64,000 nt of DNA from Drosophila persimilis (GCF_003286085.1 NW_020825289.1:7626001-7690000), one strand, 5' to 3'; positions 1 through 15,200 are shown, counted from the first letter of the stretch. The notes: generated from the sequence alone by a model not told the origin. Translations and numbers: made by a program.

Positions 1-28
1 ATGTTCCTTAGACCGGAATGAACACATC

Positions 29-101
29 GCCTCGGTGGCGCAGTTGGCAGCGCGTAAGTCTCATAATCTTAAGGTCGTGAGTTCGAGCCTCACCCGGGGC
101 A
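29..101 (+). tRNA. tRNA:Met-CAT: tRNA-Met (CAT), elongator type
   Basis: A 73-nt cloverleaf. The 7-bp acceptor stem pairs GCCTCGG with CCGGGGC with one G-U pair. The anticodon loop reads CTCATAA (anticodon CAT), the T-loop has GTTCGAGCC, and the discriminator base is A. The gene starts with G, unlike Drosophila initiator tRNA-Met, so I call it elongator. A run of T follows within 10 bases (pol III terminator). There is no intron. It lies just beyond the 3' end of Roc2. An identical gene sits on the other strand at 6840-6912. Confidence 0.95.
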
Positions 102-279
102 TGTAACTTTTTTGCCTTTTTTATTATTTTCCTTTTTTTATTCAATATGGAATAAAGTATAGTTTTGATTTCTTCTTTTACAATTTCACTTTATTTTTAG
201 AATATTTAGTAGACAGTAGCAGACTTTTAGCTTAACTTAATTAATGGATCTAATGGATCGAGTGGAATATCAATGTGGT

Positions 280-3200
280 TTACTTTCCCATGCGCTGAAT
301 GGACCACTCCTGCTGGCAGAGCGGACACCGGTTGTTCTGCTTGACCCACAGCGACATGCAGCAGTGGTGGAAGGAGTGGTTGCACTCGCCCCACACCACC
401 ACACAGTCTTGCCGTCCCATCACATCTCGCTTATTGTCCGCCTGGCAGCGCAGGCACGAGTCTGGAAGAGATCAGAGAAAGAGAGAGCAGGCATACGTTA
501 GCAATTGACGACAATGAAGAGTCCCCGCTTACGGGTGTGGACTGGTCTTGAAGTGCACTTGGCACTTGGCAATGTCCGAGCCGCGTCAAATGCGACACCA
601 GCGACATTGAGCGACAATTAGCCGATGCCTATGACGCAGGCTTCCCTCCATCACATTATGATGCAAAATTATCCACAGGCCCTTTCTATTTGCAGTATCT
701 ATCAGAACTATTTATAGGGTGCTAAGAACCCTAAAATCCCCCCAGGTTAATATTCCTCTCCTTATCTTACTTTCTTATGTTAAAGCAATAGTCTGAGGCT
801 TATCAAAATTCATGTTAATATCGACAATTACCTCAAATGGCAGTCATTTGATATGCACGGTGAATCGCCTGAATCGCACTTCATTCAGAAAATATTCACA
901 CCAGAAACTGCCAAGTACTTTCATTCAACAAAAAGTGCAACGAAAATCATAATTCATCCAACCCATGGGGAGGCCATCGAGCCTTTCCCCGTTTTCGGTG
1001 GGTTTTCGTGGGAGAGGTCACTGACTCAGCGGCCCAAATTTGGGAACGCATCGGTTTTCAGTGCTGCCCAAAAACGGTTTCTCAGAACCGCTGCGAAATT
1101 TCGCCAAGTCAATGCAAAAATGGTTCAATCATTGCGTTTGTGTGTGTGTGTGGATCGGGCATCACCTGAGCCGCTTGAGAGACCTGCAGGTGTTGGTGTT
1201 CACATTTCGAAATATGAGCGCGTTGGCAGAAACTTTACATACAAATCATTCGAAAAACGGGCTAAATGCGTCGTCGTCGTTGGACATGACGTGAGGCATC
1301 AAGTATACGCCGCTGTGGCTGCCGGTGCATCGCTGTATGCTGCTGACTGGGGCAGAAAGAAACCCACAAGAATAATGCTCTGTCCAGTGGAGGAGTCGAC
1401 TATCAGACACCCGCTACTCGGATTTGTTAATAACCAAAAAAAGGGGAATCCCCTTTAAGCACTTTAATGGTAGTGGTAATTCAATTCAATATATGAAAAG
1501 TAAATCAGCTTTTAATGTGATGCCCGCCCATGCCAATACACCCCTTGTGCACCGTGCACCCTGCACCCTGCACCGTACAGCAAACCGCGGATTAAGTACA
1601 AGGGAAATGTGATTACTTCGATGAGTCAAAGAATTATGTTATGTGGTGTGAAAAATTACCATTCGATTTCCCTGATTCATGTTTTTGCTTAATTTTGTAT
1701 TTCTTTTGTTAGTTGTAATTGAAAACCGAACGACAACAGGAAATTGTTAACATATTTCCAAGAATTTCGCTTTCCTTTTTTTTTTGTTTTTTTTTTTGCA
1801 CTGCAATGAAGTCAATAGCCGTTTGGGTGGGGGAGGAGAAGCAGGGTGTTGTTGCTGGGGCTCTAATCGAGGCTTAAATGCGTTCTTTCAATAAATTCGC
1901 TTATGTGGGCGGTAATTTTGATGGGATGGGCCTTTGAATGGGGTTACAGCAAAAGGTTCAAAAGCGGCTAATTGCGTCGTTCATTTCGGTTTTTCACATG
2001 ATTCAAATTTATACGAGGAATTGAAACTCCGATCCACACTTATCCGAGGCTCTAGATACGCTTTTCACAGCAATTAGGCTATTTGTTAAAAGGAATAAAG
2101 ATTATTGTCAATCTTTCGATCAAGAACTCTTTGAATATTCTTTTGGCGCCTTAAGAGGCTTCTGCAATAATCACGAGTACCCTCTGTCAGGGTATCCAAA
2201 TTGTTAATTATATTTAGATTGATATTTAATAGTCAAAATTGGTTTATAATGTTCCATCAGGCCTTTTCACTCTGACCGCAAGTCGTACAAATTCCAGATC
2301 ATTCTGTGAAAATGCGCCCAAGCCTGATAATATTGCTGGCGGTCCTGCTCCAAGCAGCGAGTGTGGGTAAGATCAACGCCAGATGGGATCCAGCCACTCA
2401 AGGCACTTCTTGCAGGCCACCCGCCTGCTGAAGTTCACCAACGTCAAGTGCCAGGATCTGCCCACAACGGCGGGCTTCACCAGATACGAGTACTGTCGCC
2501 TGAAGGTGGTGCGGCGCAACCACGTGGAGCTCTCGCTGAAGGTCAGCCTGCTGCAGCTGCCTGTGCGCAACCTGACCACGCGACTGCAGTGCTTCCAGCG
2601 GCGCGACGGCTACCGCCCCTTCATGTACAACGTGCTCTTCGACTTCTGCAAGCTGATGGCCGCCACCAGCCGCGAGCTCTCCTTCGAGCGCTTCGTCTTC
2701 GACACAATCCGCAAGCACAGCAACTTCAACCACTCCTGTCCCTGGAAGGAGGTGGGTTCTATTCTGGGGTCCGCTCAAAGCCAATGCTCATATATCTTTC
2801 CCTTTAGAACCACATGACGGTGGATAAGTTCGGCCTGGATCCCACGAAAATAAATTTGCCATTTCCTGCGGGTGTCTATCGCTTGGATTTCACCTTCTAC
2901 GCATACGGCATACCACGCACATTGACACAAGTGTTTTTCGAGAAGATTGACTGAAAGACAGAAAATCAACCCAGATCCTAATAAACATATGTTTTCCAGT
3001 GTCTATTAAACTTGAACCGGTATACTCGCACCTCTCTTTGCTTCCGTCAGAAGAAATATGAGTTACGCAAGGGGAAATTTCTAGAAAACGATCTAGGGCA
3101 AACACTTTACACATTACACTACTACGTATATACTCGTACATAAATACTTACGTGGTATGGTACGATCGTTCAATCAAATATCATCGCTATTTTCAATTTA

Positions 3201-6200
3201 CATACAGTGTGTACCCAAAGTTTGTTCATCGATTTGTTGTGTTCCCTATTTAGTTATAAATGTGTAGCAATGTGCAAGTCAATCAAGTCAATAAATAATA
3301 ATTACGATCGTCTAGATGGATCTACGATGGAATATTTTTAGAGGGCTCGCCTGTCCCAGGAACAGTGGAACAAAGTTGGGTCCAAAGAGCGGGCAAAGTG
3401 GTGTAAATATTTCGAAAAAAAAACTATCCCTAATTTCATAGTTTATATATTCACGTACATAAATATATACAAAAATGAATCATATAAATTCGTGGGAAAC
3501 GCCCACAGTACAGGCAGGGACAAGAACCTCTACTGCGTCGTTGGAAATCTTCGGAATTGATTTATTCATTCGACTCTTTTCCAATTGCGATCGTTCAGAT
3601 CGTAGTAGTAGGGCCTGCCTCCAGGGGGTGTGTCATGGGAATTGGTATTTATACTATAAGGAAGATACATACTATACGACGTACATATATGCAAAACGAC
3701 AGCCAGACGACAGTTGAGCCCCAACACGGGTTAATTAGAAAATGTTTACTGTCAGATCACACGAAGCGCAGACAAACGAAACGTGACAATGACGCCGAAC
3801 CCCAACCCCAACCCCAACCCCTAACCCCCTTCCCACCCAAACCCTGTTCAAGGGACTCTCAGGTGTAAGGCATTACACAATCAAATAACTGAAAAATACC
3901 TTCTCAAAGAGTCTGAGACTTTGGAGTACAAAGAGTTTAGGAAATAGAAGAGGGATAGGATGTTTTCCTTTGATTCTTGATGGTATTACCAGAAGGACTC
4001 TGCTTATATTCATTCGTTATCCTACAAGAAATTCGCAGTCCAAGTAATCCATATACCCGACCTCATATATAGAGCCCGCTGGCGTCTGTCTGGTAAACCT
4101 GTTCGACGGTTATCGGTATATTCGGCCGATACATTCCGACAGTTTGTGGTTAACGATTCTGTAGTTCGTTTAAATTCCAGTTTGCTGCACCTGACCAGAC
4201 CGGACGCCGTCTGTGGATATATCTGCGGATAAGTGATTCGGATCTAATCGAGTCTGGCGCTGGGTATGCAAATGCCGTACCTCTCAGGGCCGTCTGTGTC
4301 TGTGTCTGTGGAATGCAAGTGTAAGTTCAAGGTTAGCGGGTGCAACGGATGTCTGTCTGGGATCGGGAACTAAATTTAGCCTCGCAAGTTCTCGCCAGAT
4401 CTCGCACATGTGACCAGATTTCTCGCGCCCCAATCGGCGCACGGCGTGCGGCAGGGGGGTGTTCGACGACACCCCAATGGCAATATCGAGTCGATAATTT
4501 GTATCTGTGTCTTATCTATCGCCCCTCGCGTCACATGTGTTCTTGGTCTTCTCTTTGGCCTGACGGGCGGGCAGTGCCTCGTTTCAAGTATCACGTTGCA
4601 CGATTCGTTCTGGTTATCTGCTGCTGCCCCCCACCGTCGCTCCGCTCCCCTCTCTCCAGCACACAACTCGTTTTCTCGTGTTCGGCTGTGTGGCTGTAAC
4701 CGTCTCGCTTACGTGACGTCACGCACGGGGGCTTGTCGCCCCAGCAGCCGCCATCAGGCGGCCAACAAACAGCGAAACGAACGTGCCCCCTAAAACCAGC
4801 TGCGCTGCGCGCTCTTTGGCGCTGCTGCGCCAAGCGGGCGCTCTCTTAAATGCATGCATCCTCAGCCGCAGGCAGAGAAAGAGACCGAATCGATCTCTGT
4901 GATGGTGTCTCTGTGGGTCCAAGGTGCATTTGTTTAAGGTGGGGGTGCCTGCATCGGCGGCTGCATGGAAATATACTCTGCGCGTGGAAATTTTAAAAGT
5001 GCGGGAGATTTTAAAGTTGACACCGTATTTCTGTGGAAAGTCGCACATGTGACCAAGACGGAGGTGTGAATGTTAGTAGGCAACTGTTAAAGTCACGCTC
5101 CACAATGGCGGGAAGTCGGGAGAAAGAACTGGGAACAAATTAACGAGCTGTAGATGATGGGATAATACAATGGGAGTCTAAGTATTACAATACAAGTAGT
5201 TAACATGTTTAGATAATCCCCAATGCGATTCGATCATCCTAGAAGTGAGTGATCAGATATTTTATAATGATGAAAAGCACTTACTCTTTATGCGTTTTAG
5301 CGGGAATGTATCAAAGATTTAAACATATTTGAGCATTGATCAGAATGGCAGCCCGTCTACCTTTTTTTCTCATCAAAGATCTCTCAATATTTTCAAGGTT
5401 GTCCAAGTGCAGCTAACCCAGTGACCAACTTGGCCGCATCTGTCGCATCACGTGGAGATCTCGATCTCGATCTCGATCTCGGGAACATTTCTGCAACGTT
5501 CGCTGTAAAATTGCGCAGATAACGAACGCCTCATACACCGATGCATTTTGTGGCTACTGGTAGTGGTAGAACCCTGCATACCCTTCATACCCTTCACCGA
5601 GACCATTCGCGAAGATCAGCGAACGAAGAAGAGATACACAGACGGTGGAATTTGTACTGTGCAAACTTGAAATATGTGCAGTAGTATGCCGTCATCGATA
5701 GGACCCAAAAGAGAGGCGAAGAGAGTGAATCATGTGGCCGTTGCGGCGGCAGAGAGCTCAGGTCCATGACAGTGGATGCGCCCCACAAAGTGAACGGAAA
5801 ATTTTGTGATTGGTTGATTTTTTGTTGTATTCTGCTTTTGAGTCGTTTCTTGAATGTTTTCACCCTGCATTTGGACTCCGTCCCCTTGGAATTCTGTGTG
5901 TGCGTGTCAGTCGTCTGGCCTGGTACATTTCCATAAAATTTTCCATTTGTCCTAAATATAGGATCCACCAACAGGCGCCTCCACCTCCAGGGGGGGACCA
6001 CATTCGAGTGCATTGTCGTTCGGCGTGGGTAGCGAAAGTTGTTTCGCTTTCTGCAGCGATTCCTACCCGATCTCGTTGACCTTGGAACAGTTTTTTCTTT
6101 TGGCACACTTTACATAAGCAGTGGAGCACCAAAATGGTGTCATATATGTATGTAAAAGGCAGCAGATAAGCTGCCACTTACAGGTGCACGTTAGAAGGTG

Positions 6201-9200
6201 AGAGGCCCAGCCCAAACCCAGGGAATCCTTGAAATTTCATGTTTCTCACTCGAAACTGAAGACATTCAAACGTTAGATTGCCAATTAAAGTCCGACCTAT
6301 GGCAATACATCGTACGACTGCTATTATATACGTTTTATTATCACAAATCCCATCTGGTTGGAACTACTTTCCGGCTGTGCTCCCCAGTGAGCAAGCCACC
6401 GCGTGACATGGGCCAGAATTTTTGATCCACGCCTCCTGATGCACTTGCACTTGCCCTGATCATCGCACCGACTGGTGGCTGGGTTTGTTTGCTTTGTCTC
6501 GTTGCTAGCTGGAAGCGTGAAGGCGGCTGCCCATTTGGCATCTGGGAGGTAATGTCACTCGTAATGGCCGTGTAATTGCCCAGTTAACTGCAGCTCTAAC
6601 TGCTGACTGCCTGCCAGCCTTTTGTAATCGTAATACTCGTAATCCCTGTCCGCACGATAGTGTAATTTCATTTTAGAATTTATGGCATTACCTGTTTGCG
6701 GTTTTTTTTGCTCTTTTAGGGTTTTAAACACATAAGAAAGATTTACTGGCACTACTAAACTCGTTTAATAGTGCTAAAAAGTCAGAGCCTAGTAACCAAG
6801 AAGAGAAAAAAAAGAACAGAAGGAGCAAAAAAAGTTACATGCCCCGGGTGAGGCTCGAACTCACGACCTTAAGATTATGAGACTTACGCGCTGCCAACTG
6901 CGCCACCGAGGCCATGTTCTTAACGTCGGCCAAGTGCCTACATGACACTAGGCCACGTGGCGTATGTCTGGGCCACTGGCACTGCATTTCGCATGGACTT
7001 TTTGTTGTTGCCCAGAACAATGATGTGATATCGAAATTACTCGCCCTTCGCCGAACATTTTTGCACGTAAATCAAGGTTGTGGAATAATATTATTTCTCA
7101 CATATTCTTCCAATATTTGTGCATTAAATTAATTGTAAAATAAAAGGTTGCATCGAAATGTTTTGTGTGGTTTTGAGATTGTTTAATTGGGATTGCGTTG
7201 TGGAATATTGTCACAAACGATTGCTTTTTACAAATTGATTTGAATACTAGACTAAAGGATCAGAATGGATAATCTTTGTTTTTGCATGGAATTTCTTTGG
7301 ATGGAATTGTATATTACGAGCCTCGTGGTGCTTTCACAGCAGCATGTTAATTAATATACAGACTTCCAGACGGTTATACAACTCTGACCAAATCTGACCT
7401 AATACATGGTCCCCCCATCTATCGAATTCTTTTTTTACCATTTCAGGAATGTGCATATTCATGAGGCCGTTTAAAAATACATATCTTGTCTTGCTCGTAA
7501 TCAATTAAAGCTACCGAAACCTGATGGAGACCGTGTTCGGATATTTCTATAGCTATTCGCAGACTGGATGTATGCTTGTGTGGGTCTAGTGGGTATGACT
7601 AATTAGTCAATGTTAGTCGGCGAACTACGTAGAGTTTAAGCTTGTTTTAGAAACTTTGCAAATATTCGCTGATCGACGGCGGGGAGTCGGCGTAACCTTG
7701 AATGAAGGGCAGTGGTTTGCCATTTAGCCATAATTGCTGTTACCTGTACAATACACACGAATATAGACAGACAATCGTACACGCACACTCTCTCACTCTC
7801 CCTCTCTGTCTCTCTCTCTGAGAACAGGTATCATGTGCACACGTGTTTGCTGTTGTACTAGGTAAGCACTTCCCATTGAAAAATTAGCCAACTCAAGAGC
7901 AGCAACAAAAGCAACAGCAATATATATAAATAGAAAGCAAAAGTCAAATTCTAATGATTAGTTAGTACAAAAGAGAAAAACGCCGAAGCTTTTGATACAC
8001 TGCAGATCGATCGTTATTATAATTGCCAAATTACCTCAAGAAGCACATGAAAGTACATATGTATGTATGTATGTATGGCTCTCAACCGATCGCTCTTATG
8101 TACATATAAACGTTGGCATTGCAAACGTCTGTTTTGAGTCATCATACCCGCATGCAAAGTGAAAATAATGTTGCTCTGCCCAAAAAGCTTTCTCGCTCTG
8201 AGCTTTCGGCTGGGGGCAGCGATCAGTTCAGATTTGGTCAATGACTGGAAAGTTTAAAGTACAGACGTGTATCGATTAGAGGACAGGAATTCTGCAAATC
8301 ACAATGTTCGTCATGAATCTCTAATCGGCAAATGATATTTTAAGTGTTCTTCGGAGGTGGAATTTCCACTGATAGTGGATTTAGGTGAGTGGGTTGGGGA
8401 ATAAATATTATTTTATTTATGGCGTATACAGTGGAAACTTGCGTTTATTTGTTCTCGTGTGCAATTTTCTCTGTATTAGTTCGGAGGCTCGTCTGGGTCT
8501 TGCCAAAAGCAACAACGTCACCAGTCTACATATGCATAGCTGTACATACATACAAACCAAAAGCAAATCTACACATACATATGTACATATGTATATGTAG
8601 GTACTTTGCTGTGGGCGCGTGATGAGATACTAAGAGAGACAGAGACAGAGAGAGAGAAAAGCGGGGCGGGTAAGAGGCGGCAGCCCACGGCATCACACGC
8701 TTAATTTTATTTTTTGTATTTAATTTATATGCTATTTTCTTTTGATATCTGTTCTTATTCTTCGTCTGAATGCTAATTTTAGCATTTTGGCACAGAAAGA
8801 GAGCCGGGGAGCAAGAGAGCGTAAAGCAGATCACGAGAGCCGCCGCGTCACAGTGTGCGTGAAATCGTTCCTCTCCGCGATGAGAGGGAGAATGAATTCG
8901 CGTCGTTTGGCGTATTGATGTGACTCCAACACCAATTAGATAAATAACCTTTTAATGGATTTTCGTAATTTATTTCAATTTGGTCGCAATTCGAAAGGAT
9001 TGCCGGGCAGGGAGTTCTTTAATTAGCGTATGGAAAATTTTTACGCACACGCAAGACAATATTTATGTATGTCTGTATTCTGGTCCATGAGCAGCATGGA
9101 GCGAAAAAGAGATATTTTCTGACGCAATAAATGCGCACTTGCATCAGCCAATTATAGCCACAAGTCCATACGTGCGCCTGCGCAGGCCTCGGCTTTGACT

Positions 9201-12200
9201 CTGCTCTGTCCATAGGCTGGATGCATTGGCAAGTTTTAAGAGCTGTCTTGGGGAATGCTTCCATTTTGCAAAATTGCATCTTCCACTAGCTGGCTGCAAT
9301 GCGAGCGTCATGCTCGAGAGAGCTCTTCCCCCCCTCTGTCGCTGTTGTCAAGCGACCAAAGCGGCCACCGAACACCGACTCTCTTCTGGGTACGTGGAGC
9401 CGCTGGGGGCTCGTCTCTTTGCCATTTAGTTGTTGTTTCTGTTTCGTTGGTTGCGAGTGCGGTTTCTGCTCTTCTGTTTTTGGCTGTGCTACGCTCTAAA
9501 AATAGCCAAAGAGGAAGTGTTCGAGTGAGCGACAGCTTTGGCAGCGATCTAAGAGGCAGGGTACAGTACAAGTACAGTAATTACGAGAAAGCTCTATGCT
9601 CGTTACGTCATGTATGGAACAGAACTGATATTGCTATCTAGTCGGAGATAATGGTAGGGGTTGCCTTGAATTACATTTTCAATAATCTCTGAAAGGGCAC
9701 CACTAAGCCCCCTTCCTTAAGTTCTGCACTTTTTCGTCCTCCAGTAGTTCCTGCATTGTTTCAAGAGAGTTCATTGCACTTACATACTTCAAATTCACGT
9801 TTCACAAGCTTTTTTGCAACCCCCTCTCCCTCTATCTTTCTCTCTCTTTTGCTCCGTCCCCTGTCAATCAAGTTTCGAATTGAAAACCAAAACTAAATCC
9901 AACGAATTGCAGAGGCATTGTGCTAACTTTTCCTCGACTTCTGGCAGAGCGGAGCGGAACCTTGAGTCATGGCAAACGCAGATTCCATCAAATCTCCGCC
10001 GAGTCGAGGGCAAATACTGAACGCATGTTCCGCAGAATCGTGATTAAAAACTTGGCGATAATTGTTTGCCCCACTCAAGGGACAGGGGCGCAGACCCGTG
10101 GGGGGCCTAACCCCTTCTTTCGAGGGTAAAGCCAAGCTCAGAGGTCAGGTAGAGTTTTATTTGAATCTTTATCTAAAATTTCATCAGTGCGAGCTCCGAT
10201 ACGTCATGGAAACTTTTGTATATCCCTGTCCGAATGTTTAGATCTGACTGGCGTCTGTCTGCTTTCGGTATTCATATCTGTTTCTACAAATAAACCCACT
10301 GATACTTGGAATTGGTGGCGGTCTCATTGGGCGTCATTTTTATGCCACGTTGTGAAATAGGGAAAGACGAGCCCCCGCTTTTGGAGGCGCGTTTGTCATT
10401 TGCAGCGAAATAAATAAGGCAATTAAACAGCAGTCATGGCGTGTGTTCTGTACAAATTATTCGTCTTGTACTTTTTCATCATCCATCACCATTGCGTCAG
10501 GCCCCCGAAAATCAGCAAAGGGACAAGAGTGAAATGCTCCTCAAGGCTTCCACAAATTTGCACGAGCCTCAAAGTCAACTCAATAATATTCAATTGAAAA
10601 TATGAGTGTAAATAAAAATCAATTGATAGCCACTCACACAAACACATCCGCCACAGCATCCAGTAGACCATGCATAACCATAACTGAGCAGCGGCCAAAA
10701 CAAATCAATAAAAATATAGACTAAACGGAATTTCATCACAGCGAACTGCGATTTATCCTATCTTTGATTTCCAACCTAAAATGGGAAAGTTTTAGCCATT
10801 GGAAAGCCACTGGAACTGCACCGATCTCATCCTTCCAAGGCCTTCCACTGCCAGAAACCCCCCTGGTCTGTGTGGGACCTCTCTTCCTTGTAGGGTATAC
10901 ATGTTTTTGATGGTGCCACTGGGTCGCCGTTGGCGCTCTCTCTTTTATCCTAAAACTACTACGCCGAACGCCTAATCGCCCACACAGCTTCCAAGACACA
11001 ACAACAGTTATACACCTCCAAATAGGAGGCGTCCGTCCGACTCCCACAAGCGTAGAGACGGGGGACAGAGGGGCAGAGACAAAGTCAAAACACGGGCGAC
11101 CCCCATTCATTCATGCCTTCTTTTCGACCTTCGTTCCGCGGCTCACTCTCTGCAGTCTGCTGACTGTTCACCGCTCATTCTCTCACTCAAACGCTCGCTC
11201 ACTCACACACGTGCAAAGAGAGAGAGAGAGAGAGAGAGAGACTCTCTGGCGGCCTGTTTTACCGTTGGGGAACAACACAGTGTGCACAAAAGCTCAAACG
11301 AGTTGTTGTTGTTGCTGCTGCTTCTGCTTCTGCTTCTGCGGAATCGGTGTGCGCTATATAAGCGTTGCGCATTCGAATCTCGTACTTCAGTGCCACACTA
11401 GTGGATACATTTAGTAGTTTGTTCAAAAGGTAATAATGGGCGCTCTCGTCTCCCGAGCAATTCGCTCAAAGATATAAACAGTGAAAACTATCAATTGTAC
11501 AAACTGAAAACTGAATTTCGATTAAAAATTTTAAAAATAAATATAAAAACCGATGTACCGAAAAGTGTAAACTCTTGTTAGTTAGTTATGTATTTCTGCC
11601 CAACCAGTTCCGGTCGGTCCGTAACCTTATCACGTTTTCATGGCGACTTGGCGCGGTTCTCAAGAAATTTATGCAGAAAAAAAGCAAAAAATAAAATAAA
11701 ACTACAACAAAGCGAAGCAGCAAGTCTCTGGTCTGTCTGGCGTCAAGAAAAATGTTTATTTTATTGGAAATTTATGCGCATTTTTTGCACACTACGTCAA
11801 ATGCCAAAAAGAGAGGGGAAAAGGTTCCCATAAACCGTTCGAACAATTATACACTTTTACTGGACCTGCGTCGGATGGACTGGACTGGACTGGACTGGAC
11901 GACACTTGTACACTTGTCTTTGCAGTCCCGAATTTTTGCCTGCAATACCACTTTACGTAATGTGTGATGGCTCTGTGCAAAAAAAAAAAAAAAAACAAAA
12001 AACCAAAGAAAGAAAATGAAAAACGGAAAATGCTGTAAGACGACGCGAAAACCACCCAAATGATGTGCCAAGGGTAAAACTGCAAATTTGCTGAGAAGAA
12101 ATGTCGAGAAAACTGTTGAGCGATGCGGGGCCAGAGGGAGAGTGCGGCGGCGACCGCGAATATTCTTAAATTTAGACCACAATTCCGACATGTGTGTGTG

Positions 12201-15200
12201 TGTGTGTGTGCACGCCCCAGTGGGGCGCTAGAAATTCCTTGCGAAAAACAAGATGAAATAAATACAATAACAAATGCGATATGCGAAATATTTCGGAAGC
12301 GCGCAAAAAGTGAAAACAAAGTCCATCCTTAAGTCGCACACGCCCAGAGTCCGAGTGTGGGCGATGTCTAATTTACTCGAAATTAATTATAATCTGCAAC
12401 TAAATATGGAAATTGTCGGCAGTCTTTTGTTAATTTCAGCGCTGCTCAAGCAAAAAGTTTGCGTACTACCGAGTATTTTTGTCAGCACGAAAACGTTTTT
12501 TAAAAATAAAATGCCAAGAGATCATGACACAGCAACAGCAACAACAACAACAAAATCGCAACGTTGCACTGTTGACAAATGAGAGCAGTCAGTCACACCT
12601 GTGTGTGTGTGTGTGTGTGTGGCCCAAAGAGAACCGGGTTCATTCGGCACGTGAGTCGATTTGTAAGAGAGCGCGAGCAAGCCAGTCAAAGAGAGATAAG
12701 CTTTGAGCGCGGTTTAAGAGAGTGTCACAGCACGCTTTGCTCGAGCGTGTGTGTGCGTGCGTGTAAGTCAATGATCAGGGGGGCTCGTGTTGGGAAAGAT
12801 CAATCGTTTAACATAGCTCTAGATAGCTAGGCCCCCGAAAAGTAGATATCCGTCATGATTCACCCATACACACCCCACTCCACACAGCCCCAAATATATG
12901 TAGAACTGATATAGTTTCAAGGTTAATGGGAATTTTCGGATCTGCAAATTATTATTTGTAATTGCGTTTCAGTCGGCGAACACACGACACACTACTATTA
13001 TAAATGGCAATCATTGCAATTGAACTTTGCTTATCAAACTTTGTTCACCACGCCCCCGTGCCCCATTAGATTGTTAATCGTTATGTCATTTGCCGGTTGA
13101 TATTCGCGCGGAATTCTAAAAAAAATGAAGAGAATACAGTCAAAAACCACTGTCCACATTCCACAAAGGCGGCGAAGGAGGAGGTAGTGGGAGGGCAGGG
13201 TTATGATTGAGCGGCGGAGCGTCCAGAGGCGACGTCATGACGCCCACACTGAGGCGCTGCCAGCAGTCACATGACGCAGGAAAGGAAGGAAAGGCGAAAA
13301 AAGAAAAACTAAAGCCAAGAAAATGCTTGACAAAAACCAAACAAATGAAAATATTTCGCTTCTTTTTTTTGCGCGCGGTGCGCGTTCATTAATTAGCGGG
13401 TGGAAAGTTTTTTAAAATACATACACATATGTACATATACAATTTCGTACATATCTACGAGCAGCCGCATGCCAAGAATAAAGATCATAAATAAATTCAG
13501 TGAAAGACAAACCGCTTACAGTGGGTGCCGAAAGGAAAAGAGTGCAACAAAATATCAACAAATACGAATTTTCGCATCGTCACTGTTCCGATCCACTGTG
13601 GCAAAGTTGGTCACCCGTTTTAGCCAAGGACACTCGATTTCCCGTTGAAAGTGGAAAGTGGGTGTGTGCTTGGAGCCCTAGTGGGCGTGAATGCGCTATC
13701 AAAGAGCAAACACATGCATACATTTCCTTTGATAAGAGCTCCAGACATCAAGTAATTCCAGACAGTAAAAGTACAAGTACTAGTAGCTAATAATCACATC
13801 TACCTATCTATCTATCTATCTACAAGTACTGTATTCTAATTTGTGCTTTCCTTCGCTATTTTCTTGTTTTACAGCAAAGACAAAGAGGAATACCATCCAG
13901 AAGAAGACACTGTTTACTAAAGCAAAAAGGAAAAAGGGAAAGCAAAACTAAGTCACAATACTAAGACTCCCCCCAGAAGGACGAGCGACTAGTTCAAGTT
14001 CAATCATACAGCTGATAAGATGAGCGGACGCGACAACCGAGGCGCCGGCGGCGGCGGTGGCGGTCACCAGCCCCTGAGCAGCGCCATGGGCAAACTCAAG
14101 GAGAAACTAACCAGAGCAGGTGTAAGTACTATTCTACGTATGAGATCAATGTTGTTGTGACCCAAATGGGGGGGTCAAGGCGAAACGCTCACACAAAAAT
14201 CGGTTGTTACATCCGTTGGAACACTAAGGGGGGAACTATACACCCCCAATCGGTATTAAAGATGACCAATCATTGGATTTGGTACATATTCCTATACCTA
14301 TTTTCCAACATTTTCCATTTAAATTCTTCACAACTTCAAGAACTTCATCGCGGGCTCTTAGAGATCGGTCAATAACGGATCCATACAATTCATTGTCATT
14401 AGAATTTAATAAAAAGTACTATATGGTATGGGAGTACAGCCATGTTATGGGACACCCGTTTCACGACTGAAAAAGAACAACATGGCATAGACACATGACC
14501 GATAAGGACCGATCGTGCGTCCAATGCTAGATGGCTGAACTGAACCCCAAGATGAACCTTTGTGGTTCGGCATTTAAGATGAGCATAATCGCAAATATAT
14601 TTTGTGGACGATCTTGGAAATATTTCGGATTGAAGCGGATTTGATTGGATGGGGGATTGTGGTGGGTTCGTTATAATTGCTGCCAAGCCGATGGCGATAT
14701 TCATTAATTCGCGATTGTCTGCTGCGAACAGAGATTAATTTAATTCGAACGCTTAAATACTCCGCAGGACGACCAGGGCTATCATCGTGTGGAGAGCAAT
14801 CTGTCCACATCGAATACGGCCACCAGTTTGGACACAATACTACCGGAGGATCCGTTTCTCTTCCCACAAGCGGCGCCCCAGAGGCATCCACTGCCCCGAC
14901 CACAGCAACAGCAACAGCAGCAGCAGCGCCAGCAGCTGCGCCTGCTCGAGGACGAACCACCTCTGTCGTTTCGGCCACTGCTCGAGGACGACGACATCAA
15001 CGAGCCACCCACACAGCCCTTTCAGCAACAGCAGCAGCGCACACCACTGCGGGCCAGCGGAAGCTTGGAGCTGACACCACTACCCCCACCACCCACGTCA
15101 CAGGAGATACGCGAACATCGCGACCGACAGCAGCGCAGCGTGCCCGTGCCCGTGGAGGATCTGCAGAGGAGCAAGCAATCGCTGAAGGGCTCCCGCGTGT

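Larger units (their letters stand above)
2990..11350. other. Long noncoding interval upstream of Tret1 (Roc2 intron)
   Basis: No protein gene supported over about 8.3 kb except the tRNA at 6840-6912. It holds simple repeats (a GATCTC hexamer array at about 5457-5482, CT/GA stretches at about 7785-7820 and 8630-8660). Short open frames in all six frames show no domain or splice structure. Regulatory DNA of Tret1 and Roc2 is the likeliest content (inference). Confidence 0.6.

Noticed and set aside
853..1458. 201-codon open frame on the plus strand
   Set aside because: No domain, no signal or splice structure, and it lies in ordinary intron DNA; length is compatible with chance.
11979..12000. 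Poly(A) run that might mark a retroelement tail
   Set aside because: No target-site duplication or retroposed coding sequence next to it; a simple A-tract in intron DNA.
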